Positions 17,656-26,607 are shown, counted from the first letter of the stretch. The stretch is 64,000 nucleotides of DNA from Campylobacter fetus subsp. testudinum 03-427 (GCA_000495505.1 CP006833.1:310001-374000); one strand, 5' to 3'. A program made the numbers and translations. Notes: generated by a model from the sequence alone, not told the origin.

Positions 17656-18096
17656 ATGAAGAGAATTTTACTTTTAGCAAGTCTGCTTGTGGGATTTGCA
17701 TTTGCAGGAGATAAGATGTTAATTACTGGATTTAGTCCGCTTGGAGTCGATGAAACTGCAGTTAAGTTACAAAATATTTTAAAAGAAAAAGGTCTTAAAG
17801 TATTTGGCGTATTTGAGCACTCTAAACTAGCAAAAGAGGCAAATTTGGAGATGAGAGATACTGTTGTAGTCGCTTTTGGAGCTCCAAAAGCAGGAACTCC
17901 GCTTATGCAGTGCGAGCCATCAATCGCTCTTGAACTTCCACTAAAAATGGTGATTTATAAAGATAACGACGCAAAAACAGTTGTCGCTTATAGAGATATC
18001 AAAGATGTAGCAAAAAGTTATGGTGCAAACTGTGATGAGGTAGTAAATAAACTAAGTGCAGCTCAATCAAACTTCTTTAAAGCCATTACGAAATAG
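17656..18096 (+). CDS. Periplasmic DUF302-domain protein
   Basis: A 146-residue exported protein with a clear signal peptide (hydrophobic LLLASLLVGFAFA, cleavage near residue 17). The mature part is a DUF302 domain: an alpha/beta fold with FGVFEHSKLAKEANLEMRDTVVVAFGAPKAGTPLM in the middle, including the typical GxPKxGTPLM turn. Function of the domain is not established. AAAGGATAAG ribosome site. Two cysteines (in MQCEP and GANCDE) could form a disulfide in the periplasm. A hairpin follows the stop at 18125-18156. Confidence 0.8.
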   Translation: MKRILLLASLLVGFAFAGDKMLITGFSPLGVDETAVKLQNILKEKGLKVFGVFEHSKLAKEANLEMRDTVVVAFGAPKAGTPLMQCEPSIALELPLKMVIYKDNDAKTVVAYRDIKDVAKSYGANCDEVVNKLSAAQSNFFKAITK

Positions 18097-18124
18097 TTTA
18101 AATTTAACCTTATAGCTTATATTT

Positions 18125-18156
18125 TCAGGGTCAAATTTATATAAATTTAACCCTGA
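18125..18156 (+). terminator. Hairpin downstream of the DUF302 gene
   Basis: TCAGGGT and ACCCTGA arms enclose a self-complementary AAATTTATATAAATTT core with a single C/A mismatch, so the whole 32 bases can fold into one long stem. It lies 29 bases after the stop. The following bases (TGCTTTTGC) are only partly U-rich, so termination is likely but not certain. Confidence 0.5.
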
Positions 18157-18401
18157 TGCTTTTGCAAGACGCTTTTATCAAAGATTTTCTTTTTATATTT
18201 AAGTCATTTTTTAAATTTAAACTTTAATAGTTTGTTAAGTGTTATTTAGTAAAAATACAATAAATTTAAAACAAAAAAAGTAGTTATCATAAAAAATGGT
18301 TATTCTATCGGCTTTGTTAGCTATTTTGTCTGCAAACGGATTAATGATTGTTATTTCTAAATTTGATGATTTCTATGAACTAACGTACTAAGGAGTTGAT
18401 T
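18157..18401. other. Intergenic stretch with a possible leader frame
   Basis: About 245 AT-rich bases between the DUF302 hairpin and the next gene. It contains a TACAAT at about 18256-18261 as a weak promoter candidate and the 31-codon frame described separately. No sigma-54 or clear sigma-28 pattern was seen on the plus strand. Confidence 0.4.
18296..18391 (+). CDS. Possible 31-residue hydrophobic peptide ahead of the unknown 328-residue protein
   Basis: ATG at 18296 opens a frame of 31 codons that ends at TAA 18389-18391, whose last bases form part of the AGGAG ribosome site of the next gene. The peptide starts with a hydrophobic run (MVILSALLAILSANGLMIVI) and ends with an acidic tail (SKFDDFYELTY), as in a single membrane-spanning small protein. 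No Shine-Dalgarno sequence precedes it, so expression is uncertain. The arrangement would allow translational coupling to the downstream gene. It may be chance. Confidence 0.3.
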   Translation: MVILSALLAILSANGLMIVISKFDDFYELTY

Positions 18402-19385
18402 ATGGATAAGATAACAAGTTTTCCGCTCTCAGGCTTTTTTGGCTCAGGTCTTCTTGATGAACTAGCAAATGTATCGACAAAAGATAGGGGTGTTATGCCA
18501 TATATTGTCAATTCAGACGATGAAAAGATCACCGCAAATTTGTCAAATTTGGGTTCTAAATTTACTCAAGATGAGATTATGAACGCTTTTGGTTATAAGA
18601 AAAACGAGGACGGTACTTATAGTCTAAAAAATAGCCAAGATATTATTCGTGGTGACCTTTCACTGCTAAGCCCACAAGAAAGAGTAAAGCTAACTCATCA
18701 AAATGAATTTATTCCACTGACTGGCTTTACTCGCTATGACGCTAATAAGATAAGTATTTGGGGCAAACTAATGGGATATGATCCAGATTTTAGCGATGAG
18801 CAGATTAGGGATCTAAAAAACTTCATAGACGAAAGTGGCGGTATAGCAGTAGAACAGATAGAAGCACTCCAATATAATCCAAACCCAAAAAGTCGCATAC
18901 TTAGAACCACGCCATATACAGCAGACGAGCTTGCTAGTCAAAACGCTAATACATTTGGTTTTGTTTGGAGATTTTATGAGCTAGAAGGAGAACTGCCACA
19001 CACCATATCTTTACTAGACTCAGATCTTAGCGTAGAAAAGTTCAAATCTCAGTGGGCAAAACATGTCATAAAGATACGCTTTGGGCTAGATATAAGTGAT
19101 GAAGATGCTAAAAATGCAGTGGATATTTTCAAAGAGTTAAATGCTGGGCAATTTCAAAATAAAGATAACAAAACAAATTTAAACGAAGCCCAAAAAGACA
19201 AAGATGATGATAAAAAATTCACTCCCATACAAGGTTTTTCGGTTGATAATACTACATATAAAGATGACGCCATAAGTAGGTTAAAAAAACTATATGAAAT
19301 TATCAAAAAAGAATTTGAAGATGGCAAAACTGAGCTAGAAATCCTAAAGCTAATCGCCAAGACAAATGTAAATTTAAAAGTATAA
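18402..19385 (+). CDS. Unknown 328-residue protein with repeated FxPLxGF motif
   Basis: Not recognised. No signal peptide or membrane segment is visible, so it is soluble, cytoplasmic or exported by a route without a cleaved signal. It is acidic and lysine-rich toward the C terminus (about residues 250-270, NKDNKTNL then QKDKDDDKK). A short motif occurs three times: SFPLSGF near residue 6, FIPLTGF near 104 and FTPIQGF near 272, which suggests spaced binding sites or repeated modules. The ATG at 18402 is preferred because AGGAG at 18391-18395 sits six bases before it; the TTG at 18396 is too close. Neighbouring on the opposite strand is a putative flagella-dependent secreted protein, so this might belong to the same functional set (inference). 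Confidence 0.7.
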   Translation: MDKITSFPLSGFFGSGLLDELANVSTKDRGVMPYIVNSDDEKITANLSNLGSKFTQDEIMNAFGYKKNEDGTYSLKNSQDIIRGDLSLLSPQERVKLTHQNEFIPLTGFTRYDANKISIWGKLMGYDPDFSDEQIRDLKNFIDESGGIAVEQIEALQYNPNPKSRILRTTPYTADELASQNANTFGFVWRFYELEGELPHTISLLDSDLSVEKFKSQWAKHVIKIRFGLDISDEDAKNAVDIFKELNAGQFQNKDNKTNLNEAQKDKDDDKKFTPIQGFSVDNTTYKDDAISRLKKLYEIIKKEFEDGKTELEILKLIAKTNVNLKV

Positions 19386-19667
19386 ATGAAAATTGTGAAA
19401 AAGTAACTCACAGAAATTCAAATGCATATACTAGCTATCTTATGTTTGTTATATTAAGTGGATTTTGATCCAAAAGTAGCTACTGTTTTTAAAATTTTGG
19501 AATTAAACTCATTTCGCATAAGATACTCTAACACAATAATATAGTTTGCATAAGTATATATTTATAATATTATCAAATAAAATATTTTATATCACATCAA
19601 AATAGTTATGAAACCTAACTTATAAATAGTATTTATTCACAAACAGACCTTTTAAATTTTACTAATT
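19386..19667. other. Intergenic region between convergent unknown genes
   Basis: About 280 AT-rich bases between the stops of two convergent genes. No reading frame, tRNA or strong hairpin was seen. A convergent gap of this length is long for this otherwise compact chromosome. Confidence 0.4.
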
Positions 19668-20930
19668 TTATTGTATTTTAGTAGAACTTAAAAGCTTATC
19701 TAGTCTATTAAATAGATCATTAGCGTAACTGTCTAGTTGTTTATCGCTCAGTTCCCAACCACCGTCTTTGGCTTTTTGAAGTGCAGCTTGAAACTCTTCA
19801 TATTCAGCTGCTGTAGTGACTTTCATTCCTGTTTGTTGTTGGAAGAAAAATGACTCTAGTAATGGTTTATAAATGTTTGAATTTACTCTACTAGTAATGG
19901 TGTTTTGTAAGTTAGATATATTTTCTACAAGTGTTTTATCTAAAGAGAAGTTTTTGTTTCTTTCTGGATCATTTATAGTGAGATAAACTGACTCAGCCAT
20001 ATTGGCTGCAGCTTCATCTGTTAGCTTAGTATCTCCTCCGTGTAAAATAGGCGTATGATAATTTCCGACAACACTTTTCATAAATCCCATAAATACAGCT
20101 TCTTTTGTATAACCTTCATTACTTTGATACATAGACATATCTGGATTAAAAGTCCAAGTAGCTTCTTCTCCGGTTTTGTTGTTCATAGAACTAACGCTGA
20201 AATCTAATTTTTTTGTAGGAAAGAATATATCAAGCATAGATAGATCTTCAGAGATCTGTTTTGCTTGCTCATACTGCTCACCAGTATCAAATATATGAGT
20301 AACTTTCTCATTACTTCTATCTTGCAAACCTGCTAATGCAGCGTTTGAAGGTGGCTCCATTTTTCCATAATCAACACCAGATGAACTATAACCTTTTGGA
20401 AGTTTGTCTAAATCGCTTGAACTGTAAATTTGCTTTGAGTCATCAAATACTCTACTATTTATCTGGTCAAATACATTATAGTATTGCTTTATAGTATCAG
20501 CCATATCGATGTTTGAAAAGGCGTTGTAGCTTAAGACTGCTTCATCGCTTTCAAGATAACCATAGTTAGTATGATGTTTTATACTCCCTTTTTTCTCTAT
20601 CTCTTCAAGGGTACTTTTATGTATCTTAAAATCCTCTGGTAAGCCTGCTGCTTTGTTAAAATCAGCTCCCATATATCCACTCTCATCTACACTATATCCA
20701 TAAGATGAGCCGTACTTTATAGAGTTTATATTTGTTTGTAATTGTGATGGCTGAGAAGCTAGTTCAAATTTGATATCTGAGCCGACAAAAGAGCTATTTA
20801 TATTACTAGCTTTTGCTAAATTTGTTGTACTTTGTATATTTGCAGATGAAGCTTTCGAGGCATTTTTTGTTTTTTTATCACTAAAGATAGAAGCGTACTG
20901 ATCGTTTGAACCTATAGATGATAGTTCCAT
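19668..20930 (-). CDS. Putative flagella-dependent secreted protein, Cj0814-like
   Basis: A 420-residue protein with no signal peptide or membrane segment. The N terminus is Ser/Asn/Ala-rich and low in complexity (residues 1-70), like the disordered export signal of flagellar type III substrates. The central part has the block GYMGADFNKAAGLPEDFKIH near residue 85, which I recall from Campylobacter proteins annotated as Cj0814-family, flagellar-dependent secreted; this is from memory, not a search. Support from sequence is a canonical sigma-54 promoter 40-57 bases upstream, the class used by middle/late flagellar genes in Campylobacter. Ribosome site AAGGATAAGCAA before the ATG. Molecular function is unknown. 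Confidence 0.7.
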   Translation of the reverse strand: MELSSIGSNDQYASIFSDKKTKNASKASSANIQSTTNLAKASNINSSFVGSDIKFELASQPSQLQTNINSIKYGSSYGYSVDESGYMGADFNKAAGLPEDFKIHKSTLEEIEKKGSIKHHTNYGYLESDEAVLSYNAFSNIDMADTIKQYYNVFDQINSRVFDDSKQIYSSSDLDKLPKGYSSSGVDYGKMEPPSNAALAGLQDRSNEKVTHIFDTGEQYEQAKQISEDLSMLDIFFPTKKLDFSVSSMNNKTGEEATWTFNPDMSMYQSNEGYTKEAVFMGFMKSVVGNYHTPILHGGDTKLTDEAAANMAESVYLTINDPERNKNFSLDKTLVENISNLQNTITSRVNSNIYKPLLESFFFQQQTGMKVTTAAEYEEFQAALQKAKDGGWELSDKQLDSYANDLFNRLDKLLSSTKIQ

Positions 20931-20977
20931 TTGCTTATCCTTGTTATATAAATTTCTAACTTTAGATAAGCAAATGG
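20927..20977. repeat. 13-base inverted repeat spanning start codon and sigma-54 promoter
   Basis: CCATTTGCTTATC at 20927-20939 and its exact reverse complement GATAAGCAAATGG at 20965-20977, with 25 bases between. On the minus strand one arm carries the start codon and part of the ribosome site, and the other covers the -12 element of the sigma-54 promoter. See findings. Confidence 0.75.
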
Positions 20978-20985
20978 TGTGCCAA
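20970..20985 (-). promoter_or_regulatory. Sigma-54 (RpoN) promoter
   Basis: On the minus strand TTGGCAC, five bases, TTGC: the -24 GG and -12 GC pairs are separated by exactly ten bases, which matches the sigma-54 consensus TGGCAC-N5-TTGC perfectly. The expected transcript start is near 20958, giving a leader of about 28 bases to the ATG at 20930. In Campylobacter RpoN with FlgR drives hook, basal-body and some co-expressed genes. Confidence 0.85.
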
Positions 20986-21082
20986 GATAAATTTTTAATT
21001 AAATTTATACAAAAAAATACTTATATCCTTTTGCTTAAAAAATTTAAATTTATACTTTAAGATAGACAAAGAAAAAATTCTG

Positions 21083-21088
21083 TATAAT
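21083..21088 (+). promoter_or_regulatory. Sigma-70 -10 element for the trp operon
   Basis: TATAAT with an upstream TG-like context (TTCTGTATAAT), 29 bases before trpE. There is no room for a leader peptide or attenuator between the expected transcript start and the trpE ATG. Confidence 0.6.
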
Positions 21089-21117
21089 ATTTTTTTAAAA
21101 AAACTTTTGGAGCCAAA

Positions 21118-22377
21118 ATGCTTTTACAAGAACCAGTCGTATATCTAAGAGAGATTTTAAGCAGTTATCCAAACTCATATTTAGCAGAAGATACAACTCA
21201 AGCTATAATAGGCATCGACTGCGAATACATCTGGGGCGACGATCTTAGTAAGTTAAAATTTGCTTATGAAACCGGAAATAAAATTTGCGATTTTGCAGGG
21301 CTATTTGGCGTGATGGGTTATGACGTTGTTTATAAATTTGAAAATATCGGAGATAAAAAAGAGCCTCTTTACGAGTTTCCGACATATTTTTATGCTGATG
21401 CAAAAGCGTATTTGCATTATGATAAGCAGAGTAAAATTTATAGTTTTTATGGAAATGATGCGTATTTTTCAAATTTAAAAGACGCAAAACCTCATAAACC
21501 AGAGTTTAAAAATGGATTTTACAAAGTAAAAACTGATCTAAATTTAGAAAAAGAGCATTTTAAAAATGCTATAAATAAGGCTAAAGAGTATATAAAAAAC
21601 GGTGATATTTTTCAAGTTGTATTAAGCGAAATTTTGGAACTTGAGTCAAATTTAAAAGCGCTTGATTTTTACGAGATATTAAAAGTACAAAATCCAAGTC
21701 CATATATGTTTTATTTTCCTACTTTGTTTGGCGTGGTTGTAGGAAGCAGTCCTGAACTTGTAATGCAGATAAAAAAAGGTGAAATTTTTGCTGCTCCGAT
21801 AGCTGGTACTAGAGGCAGAGGAAAAGACGCCAATGAAGATGAAATCCTTAAAAAAGATCTTTTGAGCGATGAAAAAGAGCTTAGCGAACATAAAATGCTG
21901 ATAGATTTAGCTAGAAATGATATCTCAAAATTTGCCAAACAAGGAAGCATAAAAGTTAAAAATCCGATGCACGTGGAGTATTTTGAAAGTGTTATGCATA
22001 TCGTAAGCGAAGTTTATGGACAAAAAAGAGACGATAAAAGCGCGTTTGATGTTTTAAGTGTGGTTTTTCCAGCCGGCACGCTTAGTGGAAGTCCGAAAAT
22101 TCGCGCTATGCAGATTATTAGCGAATTAGAACTTAGTTCAAGGGGAATTTATGGCGGGGGAATCGGATTTTGGCATTTTAATGGCGATGTTCAGATGGCG
22201 ATTCTTATCCGTTCGGCTATTTTTATAGATAGTGATGATGAAATTTCAAAGGTTTTCATAGGTGCTGGAGCAGGTATAGTGTGGGATAGCAATCCTGAAA
22301 ATGAGTACGCAGAGATATGTAAAAAACGAAGAAGTTGCGTAAAAGTTTTTGAGCAAAGCTGTAAGGAAATACGATGA
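21118..22377 (+). CDS. trpE: Anthranilate synthase component I TrpE
   Basis: Converts chorismate to anthranilate using ammonia from TrpG; first step of tryptophan synthesis. The 419 residues are shorter than the roughly 500-520 of enteric TrpE, with a compact N-terminal regulatory part. The chorismate-binding domain shows IFQVVLSE, NPSPYMFY, SSPELVMQ, PIAGTRGRG, LIDLARND, FPAGTLSGSPKIRAM and GAGIVWDSNPENEY. The stop overlaps the trpGD start by four bases (ATGA). p-Aminobenzoate synthase PabB is a homologue, but the trp context settles the call. Confidence 0.95.
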   Translation: MLLQEPVVYLREILSSYPNSYLAEDTTQAIIGIDCEYIWGDDLSKLKFAYETGNKICDFAGLFGVMGYDVVYKFENIGDKKEPLYEFPTYFYADAKAYLHYDKQSKIYSFYGNDAYFSNLKDAKPHKPEFKNGFYKVKTDLNLEKEHFKNAINKAKEYIKNGDIFQVVLSEILELESNLKALDFYEILKVQNPSPYMFYFPTLFGVVVGSSPELVMQIKKGEIFAAPIAGTRGRGKDANEDEILKKDLLSDEKELSEHKMLIDLARNDISKFAKQGSIKVKNPMHVEYFESVMHIVSEVYGQKRDDKSAFDVLSVVFPAGTLSGSPKIRAMQIISELELSSRGIYGGGIGFWHFNGDVQMAILIRSAIFIDSDDEISKVFIGAGAGIVWDSNPENEYAEICKKRRSCVKVFEQSCKEIR

Positions 22378-23969
22378 TTTTGATGATAGATAACTATGAT
22401 AGTTTTGTGTATAACATCTATCAATACATTTTAGAAACAACTGATGAAGAAGTAAGGTGCGTACGTAACGACGAGATAACTATGGAAGCCATAAACGCTT
22501 TAAATCCTAGTAAAATCATCTTAAGTCCTGGTCCAAAACATCCTAGTGATAGCGGGGTTTGTCTTGATATATTAAGTTCAAATTTAGATATTCCGATTCT
22601 TGGAGTTTGCCTTGGTCATCAAGCTATCGGTCTTAGTTTTGGTGCAGATATAAAAAGATTAGAAAATCCTATGCACGGTAAAAGTAGCGTTATAAAAATT
22701 TTAGATAATAGCGGTATTTTTAAGGATTTACCAAATGAATTTAATGTTATGCGGTATCACTCTTTGTATGTTGATAATCTGCCCAAATGCCTTGAAATAA
22801 CAGCTTTTAGCGATGATGGGATTATCATGGGTTTAAAACATAAGTCAAAACAGATATATGGAATTCAGTTTCATCCTGAGAGTTATTTTACTGAGTATGG
22901 CAAGAAGATTATAGAAAATTTTGTAAATTTAAATAAGCCAAAGAAAAAGGAGAAAGAAGTGGTTGATTTTGCTCCATTTATGACAAAACTACAAAAAGGA
23001 TTTCCTTTAGAAAGCGGAGATTATGAAGTTATATGCAAAGAGATAAACGATAAAAATTACGATATAGTTCAGTTAGCAGGACTTTTGGTTTTGATAAGCG
23101 AAAAATCCTTATATCCTGATAGCCTTGCTGCTCTTGTTAAAAATATACTTAAATACTCAATTACGTATAGCGATAGTACGCCGATGTTTGACATCGTAGG
23201 TACTGGCGGTGATAAACTAAAAACTATAAATATATCAACTACGGTGGCTTTTATACTAGCTAGTATGGGAGTAAAAGTAGCAAAACACGGTAACAGAGCT
23301 ATAACTAGTAAAAGCGGAAGCAGTGATTTGCTAAATACCCTTGGAGTGCCATTAAACAGCGATATAGGAGAGTTGAGAGAGACTTTAAATTTAAAAAATT
23401 TAGCATTTTTCCATGCTCCATTTTTTCACAAAATTACAGCCGAGGTAAAAGAAGTAAGAAATCGCCTTGGTATAGGAACGGTATTTAATATGCTAGGTCC
23501 GCTTCTTAATCCAAATTTAAATCTTACTAATCAAATAGCTGGAAATTACCTTGAAGAGGTAAATGAGCTTATGGCTAGAACACTTTTAAATTTAGGTAGA
23601 AAACATGCTCTTGTCGTGCATGGAATGGACGGTATGGATGAGATAACGCTTTGTGATGAAACTCTTATCCACGAAGTAAAAGACGGCAAAATATTAGAAT
23701 ACAAAATAACTCCCGAGCAATTTGGTTTTAACAGAGCTTTTCACGCAGATATAGAGGGCGGAGACGCTGAAAATAACGCCAAAATATTTAAATCCACTAT
23801 AAAAGGCGAACTAAGCGGAGCTAAATTTGATATAGTTCTCATAAACGCTATGTTCGGTCTGTACGCGGCGGACTTTGTAAGCTCTCCTATGGATGCAAAA
23901 CCGCTTATACTTGAAGCTTTGAGTTCTGGCAAGGTATGGGAATTTTATAAAGATTATGTTGGCAAATGA
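22374..23969 (+). CDS. trpGD: Fused TrpGD: anthranilate synthase glutaminase and anthranilate phosphoribosyltransferase
   Basis: One continuous 531-residue frame joins two enzymes. Residues 1 to about 190 are the class I glutamine amidotransferase: MIDNYDSFVYN, LSPGPKHP, nucleophile Cys in GVCLGHQAIG near residue 77, and the HPES triad block. After a lysine-rich linker (NKPKKKEKE) comes the phosphoribosyltransferase: DIVGTGGDKLKTINIST near residue 275, KHGNRAIT, GIGTVFNMLGPLLNP. This supplies both ammonia to TrpE and the second pathway step. The same fusion is known in enterics and, as I recall, C. jejuni. It overlaps trpE and trpF by four bases each. Confidence 0.96.
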   Translation: MILMIDNYDSFVYNIYQYILETTDEEVRCVRNDEITMEAINALNPSKIILSPGPKHPSDSGVCLDILSSNLDIPILGVCLGHQAIGLSFGADIKRLENPMHGKSSVIKILDNSGIFKDLPNEFNVMRYHSLYVDNLPKCLEITAFSDDGIIMGLKHKSKQIYGIQFHPESYFTEYGKKIIENFVNLNKPKKKEKEVVDFAPFMTKLQKGFPLESGDYEVICKEINDKNYDIVQLAGLLVLISEKSLYPDSLAALVKNILKYSITYSDSTPMFDIVGTGGDKLKTINISTTVAFILASMGVKVAKHGNRAITSKSGSSDLLNTLGVPLNSDIGELRETLNLKNLAFFHAPFFHKITAEVKEVRNRLGIGTVFNMLGPLLNPNLNLTNQIAGNYLEEVNELMARTLLNLGRKHALVVHGMDGMDEITLCDETLIHEVKDGKILEYKITPEQFGFNRAFHADIEGGDAENNAKIFKSTIKGELSGAKFDIVLINAMFGLYAADFVSSPMDAKPLILEALSSGKVWEFYKDYVGK

Positions 23970-24571
23970 AGATAAAAATTTGTGGTATAAAAACTCTTAG
24001 CGAGGCTAAAAGCGTTTGCGAGTCTGAATTTGATGGCGTTAGAGTCGATTTTATCGGGCTTATTTTTGCAGATAGTAAAAGAAAAGTTAGCGTAGAAACT
24101 GCAAGAGATATAGCAAATTTAGCTCATAAATTTGGTATAAAAGCCGTAGGAGTTTTTGCTGGGATTAAATTTGATGAGATAGCTAGCATAGTAAAATTTG
24201 CGAATTTAGATGCAGTTCAAATTTATGAAAAAGTAGAAGATAAAACTAAATTTAGTTGTGAGGTTTGGCAGGTTTTTAGCGTAGGGGAGAGTTTGCCTGA
24301 TCTGCAAGGAAGTTACGATAAGATTCTTTTTGATACTAAAGGCGTTTTAAAAGGCGGAAACGGCGTCAAATTTGACTGGAGTTTGCTTACAAATTTAAAT
24401 ACTAAGTTTGGACTAGCAGGGGGAATCGGCGTGGAAAATTTAAAAGACGCGATGAAACTTAAACCAAGTTTTGTTGATATAAATAGCTGCATAGAAGATA
24501 AAAACGGTATAAAAGATAGTGATAAAATAATGGAAATTTTAAAAATAGTTAGTTTAGGAGATTTAAAATGA
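23966..24571 (+). CDS. trpF: Phosphoribosylanthranilate isomerase TrpF
   Basis: Third step of the tryptophan branch, an Amadori rearrangement on a TIM barrel. The 201 residues start with the family signature [12 protein letters not shown] (catalytic Cys at residue 5), then [21 protein letters not shown] near 60, [10 protein letters not shown] and LAGGIGVEN. It overlaps trpGD and trpB by four bases (ATGA in both cases). Unlike in E. coli, it is not fused to TrpC. No trpC gene lies in this cluster, so indole-glycerol-phosphate synthase must be encoded elsewhere. Confidence 0.94.
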   Translation: MKIKICGIKTLSEAKSVCESEFDGVRVDFIGLIFADSKRKVSVETARDIANLAHKFGIKAVGVFAGIKFDEIASIVKFANLDAVQIYEKVEDKTKFSCEVWQVFSVGESLPDLQGSYDKILFDTKGVLKGGNGVKFDWSLLTNLNTKFGLAGGIGVENLKDAMKLKPSFVDINSCIEDKNGIKDSDKIMEILKIVSLGDLK

Positions 24572-25749
24572 ATGCAAAAGCGTATTTCGGAAAATATGGC
24601 GGTCAGTTTGTCCCAGAAACTGCGATGAACGCACTTATAGAGCTAGAGAAGGCTTATGAAAGCATAGCAAATACCAAAGAATTTAGAGATGAGTTAGACT
24701 CTCTTTTGAAAGATTATGTTGGGCGTCCAAGCCCATTGTACCATGCAAAAAGGCTAAGTGAGCATTACGGTCACGAAATTTATCTCAAACGCGAAGATCT
24801 AAATCACACAGGAGCTCATAAGATAAATAACGCCTTAGCTCAAGCATTGCTCGCAAAAAAAATGGGCAAAAAAAAGGTAATGGCTGAAACAGGAGCAGGG
24901 CAGCACGGAGTAGCGACTGCAACCGCAGCTGCGCTTTTAGGTTTAGAGTGCGATGTATATATGGGAGAGTGTGATACTAAAAGACAAGCGTTAAATGTCT
25001 ATAAAATGCAGCTTTTAGGAGCAAATGTAGTAAGTATAACCGATGGTTTGGCTACCTTAAAAGAAGCTACTACTGCGGCTATCCAAGCGTGGGTAAATGA
25101 GATAGAAACAAGGTTTTATGTTATAGGCTCAGCAGTCGGTCCTCATCCTTATCCAAAGATAGTTAGGGATTTTCAAAGTGTTATAGGACGCGAAGCTAAA
25201 GTTCAGTTAAACGAAAAAGGTGTAAAGCCAGATTATATCATAGCTTGTGTTGGCGGCGGAAGTAATGCCATAGGTATATTTTCTGCATTTTTAGATGATG
25301 AGAGCGTCAAGATTATAGGTGTGGAAGCCGCAGGTTTAGGAGCGGACACTCCTTATCACGCAGCTACTTTAACAAAAGGTGTTGATGGTATAATCCACGG
25401 TATGAAAACAGTAGTTTTACAAGATGAGTATGGAAGAATCTTGCCTGTTCATAGCATAAGTGCCGGACTTGATTATCCAGGAGTCGGACCAGAACACGCT
25501 CATCTAAAAGATGTGGGAAGAGTAGAGTATTACGCAGTGAGTGATGATGAGTGCATAAACGCTCTTAAACTTTGTACGCGCTTAGAAGGTATAATTCCTG
25601 CTATAGAAAGCTCGCACGCTTTAGCTTATCTTGAGAAACTATGTCCAAATTTAAAAACAAAATCAAATATAGTAGTAAATGTGAGCGGCAGAGGTGATAA
25701 AGATATGAATACCATAATGGATTATAAAAAAGGAACAATCTATGGATAA
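24568..25749 (+). CDS. trpB: Tryptophan synthase beta chain TrpB
   Basis: PLP enzyme that joins indole and serine to make tryptophan. The 393 residues include [18 protein letters not shown] at the N terminus, the PLP lysine block [29 protein letters not shown], and the phosphate-binding loop VGGGSNAIG, with the C-terminal [11 protein letters not shown]. Full length and the standard TrpB1 form. It overlaps trpF by four bases and trpA by eight. Confidence 0.97.
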   Translation: MNAKAYFGKYGGQFVPETAMNALIELEKAYESIANTKEFRDELDSLLKDYVGRPSPLYHAKRLSEHYGHEIYLKREDLNHTGAHKINNALAQALLAKKMGKKKVMAETGAGQHGVATATAAALLGLECDVYMGECDTKRQALNVYKMQLLGANVVSITDGLATLKEATTAAIQAWVNEIETRFYVIGSAVGPHPYPKIVRDFQSVIGREAKVQLNEKGVKPDYIIACVGGGSNAIGIFSAFLDDESVKIIGVEAAGLGADTPYHAATLTKGVDGIIHGMKTVVLQDEYGRILPVHSISAGLDYPGVGPEHAHLKDVGRVEYYAVSDDECINALKLCTRLEGIIPAIESSHALAYLEKLCPNLKTKSNIVVNVSGRGDKDMNTIMDYKKGTIYG

Positions 25750-26491
25750 GATACAAAAAGCTTTTAGTGGCAAAAAAGCAAATATAGGCTATATAGTAGC
25801 AGGATATCCAAATTTAGAATACACAAAAGAGTTTTTAAATTTACTTGATGAGAGTTGCCTTGATATCATAGAGATCGGAATCCCGTATTCTGATCCTTTA
25901 GCTGATGGAAAACTCATAAGTATGGCTAGTTTTGAGGCGTGCCAAAATGGAGTTACTACGGACGGTGTTTTTGATATGCTTAAATGTGTAAAAACTAAAA
26001 AAGCACTTGTTTTTTTAGTCTATTATAATCTAATCTTAGCTTATGGAGAAGATAGATTTTTAGCTAAAGCTAAAGAAGTAGGTATAAGTGGTTTGATAGT
26101 TCCTGATATGCCTCATGATGAAAGTAGCGAATTCAGAGCTAAGACTTCTAAATTTGAGCTTTGTTTGATACCTCTTATAAGTCCTACGTCTGCTAAGCGT
26201 ACAAAAGATATATTAAATGATGCTAGTGGATTTATCTATGCAGTTGGCTCTCTTGGTGTGACTGGAGGTGTGCAAAGTCCAGTAGATAGACTAAAAGAGA
26301 TGATAAAAGATATAAAAAACTCTACTTCATTACCTGTAGCAGTTGGTTTTGGTATCAAAACAAATGAGGACGTGAAAAAAACAAAATTATACGCTGATGG
26401 CGCTATAGTAGGAACTGAGATAGTCAAACTTACAAGTCAGTATAGTATAAATGAGATAAACTATCATATAGAAGAGATATTTAAAAAATAG
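25742..26491 (+). CDS. trpA: Tryptophan synthase alpha chain TrpA
   Basis: Cleaves indole-glycerol phosphate and channels indole to TrpB. The 249 residues form a TIM barrel with [10 protein letters not shown] near the N terminus, the catalytic Glu in [15 protein letters not shown] near residue 47, [10 protein letters not shown], and the phosphate loop [12 protein letters not shown]. Last gene of the operon; a 148-base AT-rich gap with a new promoter follows. Confidence 0.95.
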   Translation: MDKIQKAFSGKKANIGYIVAGYPNLEYTKEFLNLLDESCLDIIEIGIPYSDPLADGKLISMASFEACQNGVTTDGVFDMLKCVKTKKALVFLVYYNLILAYGEDRFLAKAKEVGISGLIVPDMPHDESSEFRAKTSKFELCLIPLISPTSAKRTKDILNDASGFIYAVGSLGVTGGVQSPVDRLKEMIKDIKNSTSLPVAVGFGIKTNEDVKKTKLYADGAIVGTEIVKLTSQYSINEINYHIEEIFKK

Positions 26492-26607
26492 TTTTTTAAA
26501 CTCTCTTTTTTGTAGTAAAAGTTTAATTTTATATGTTTAAATTTGAAATATTTCAAATTTATTACATTATATTTTTATTTGAAATAGTTTTTTCAATAAA
26601 AATTTAG

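Noticed and set aside
20990-21117. trp leader peptide or T-box riboswitch upstream of trpE
   Set aside because: No Trp-codon-containing short frame and no stem structure; the promoter -10 lies only 29 bases before trpE.
22374-23969. TrpGD length as a possible frameshift fusion or sequencing error
   Set aside because: The linker is smooth, both domains are complete and this fusion is a known natural arrangement.
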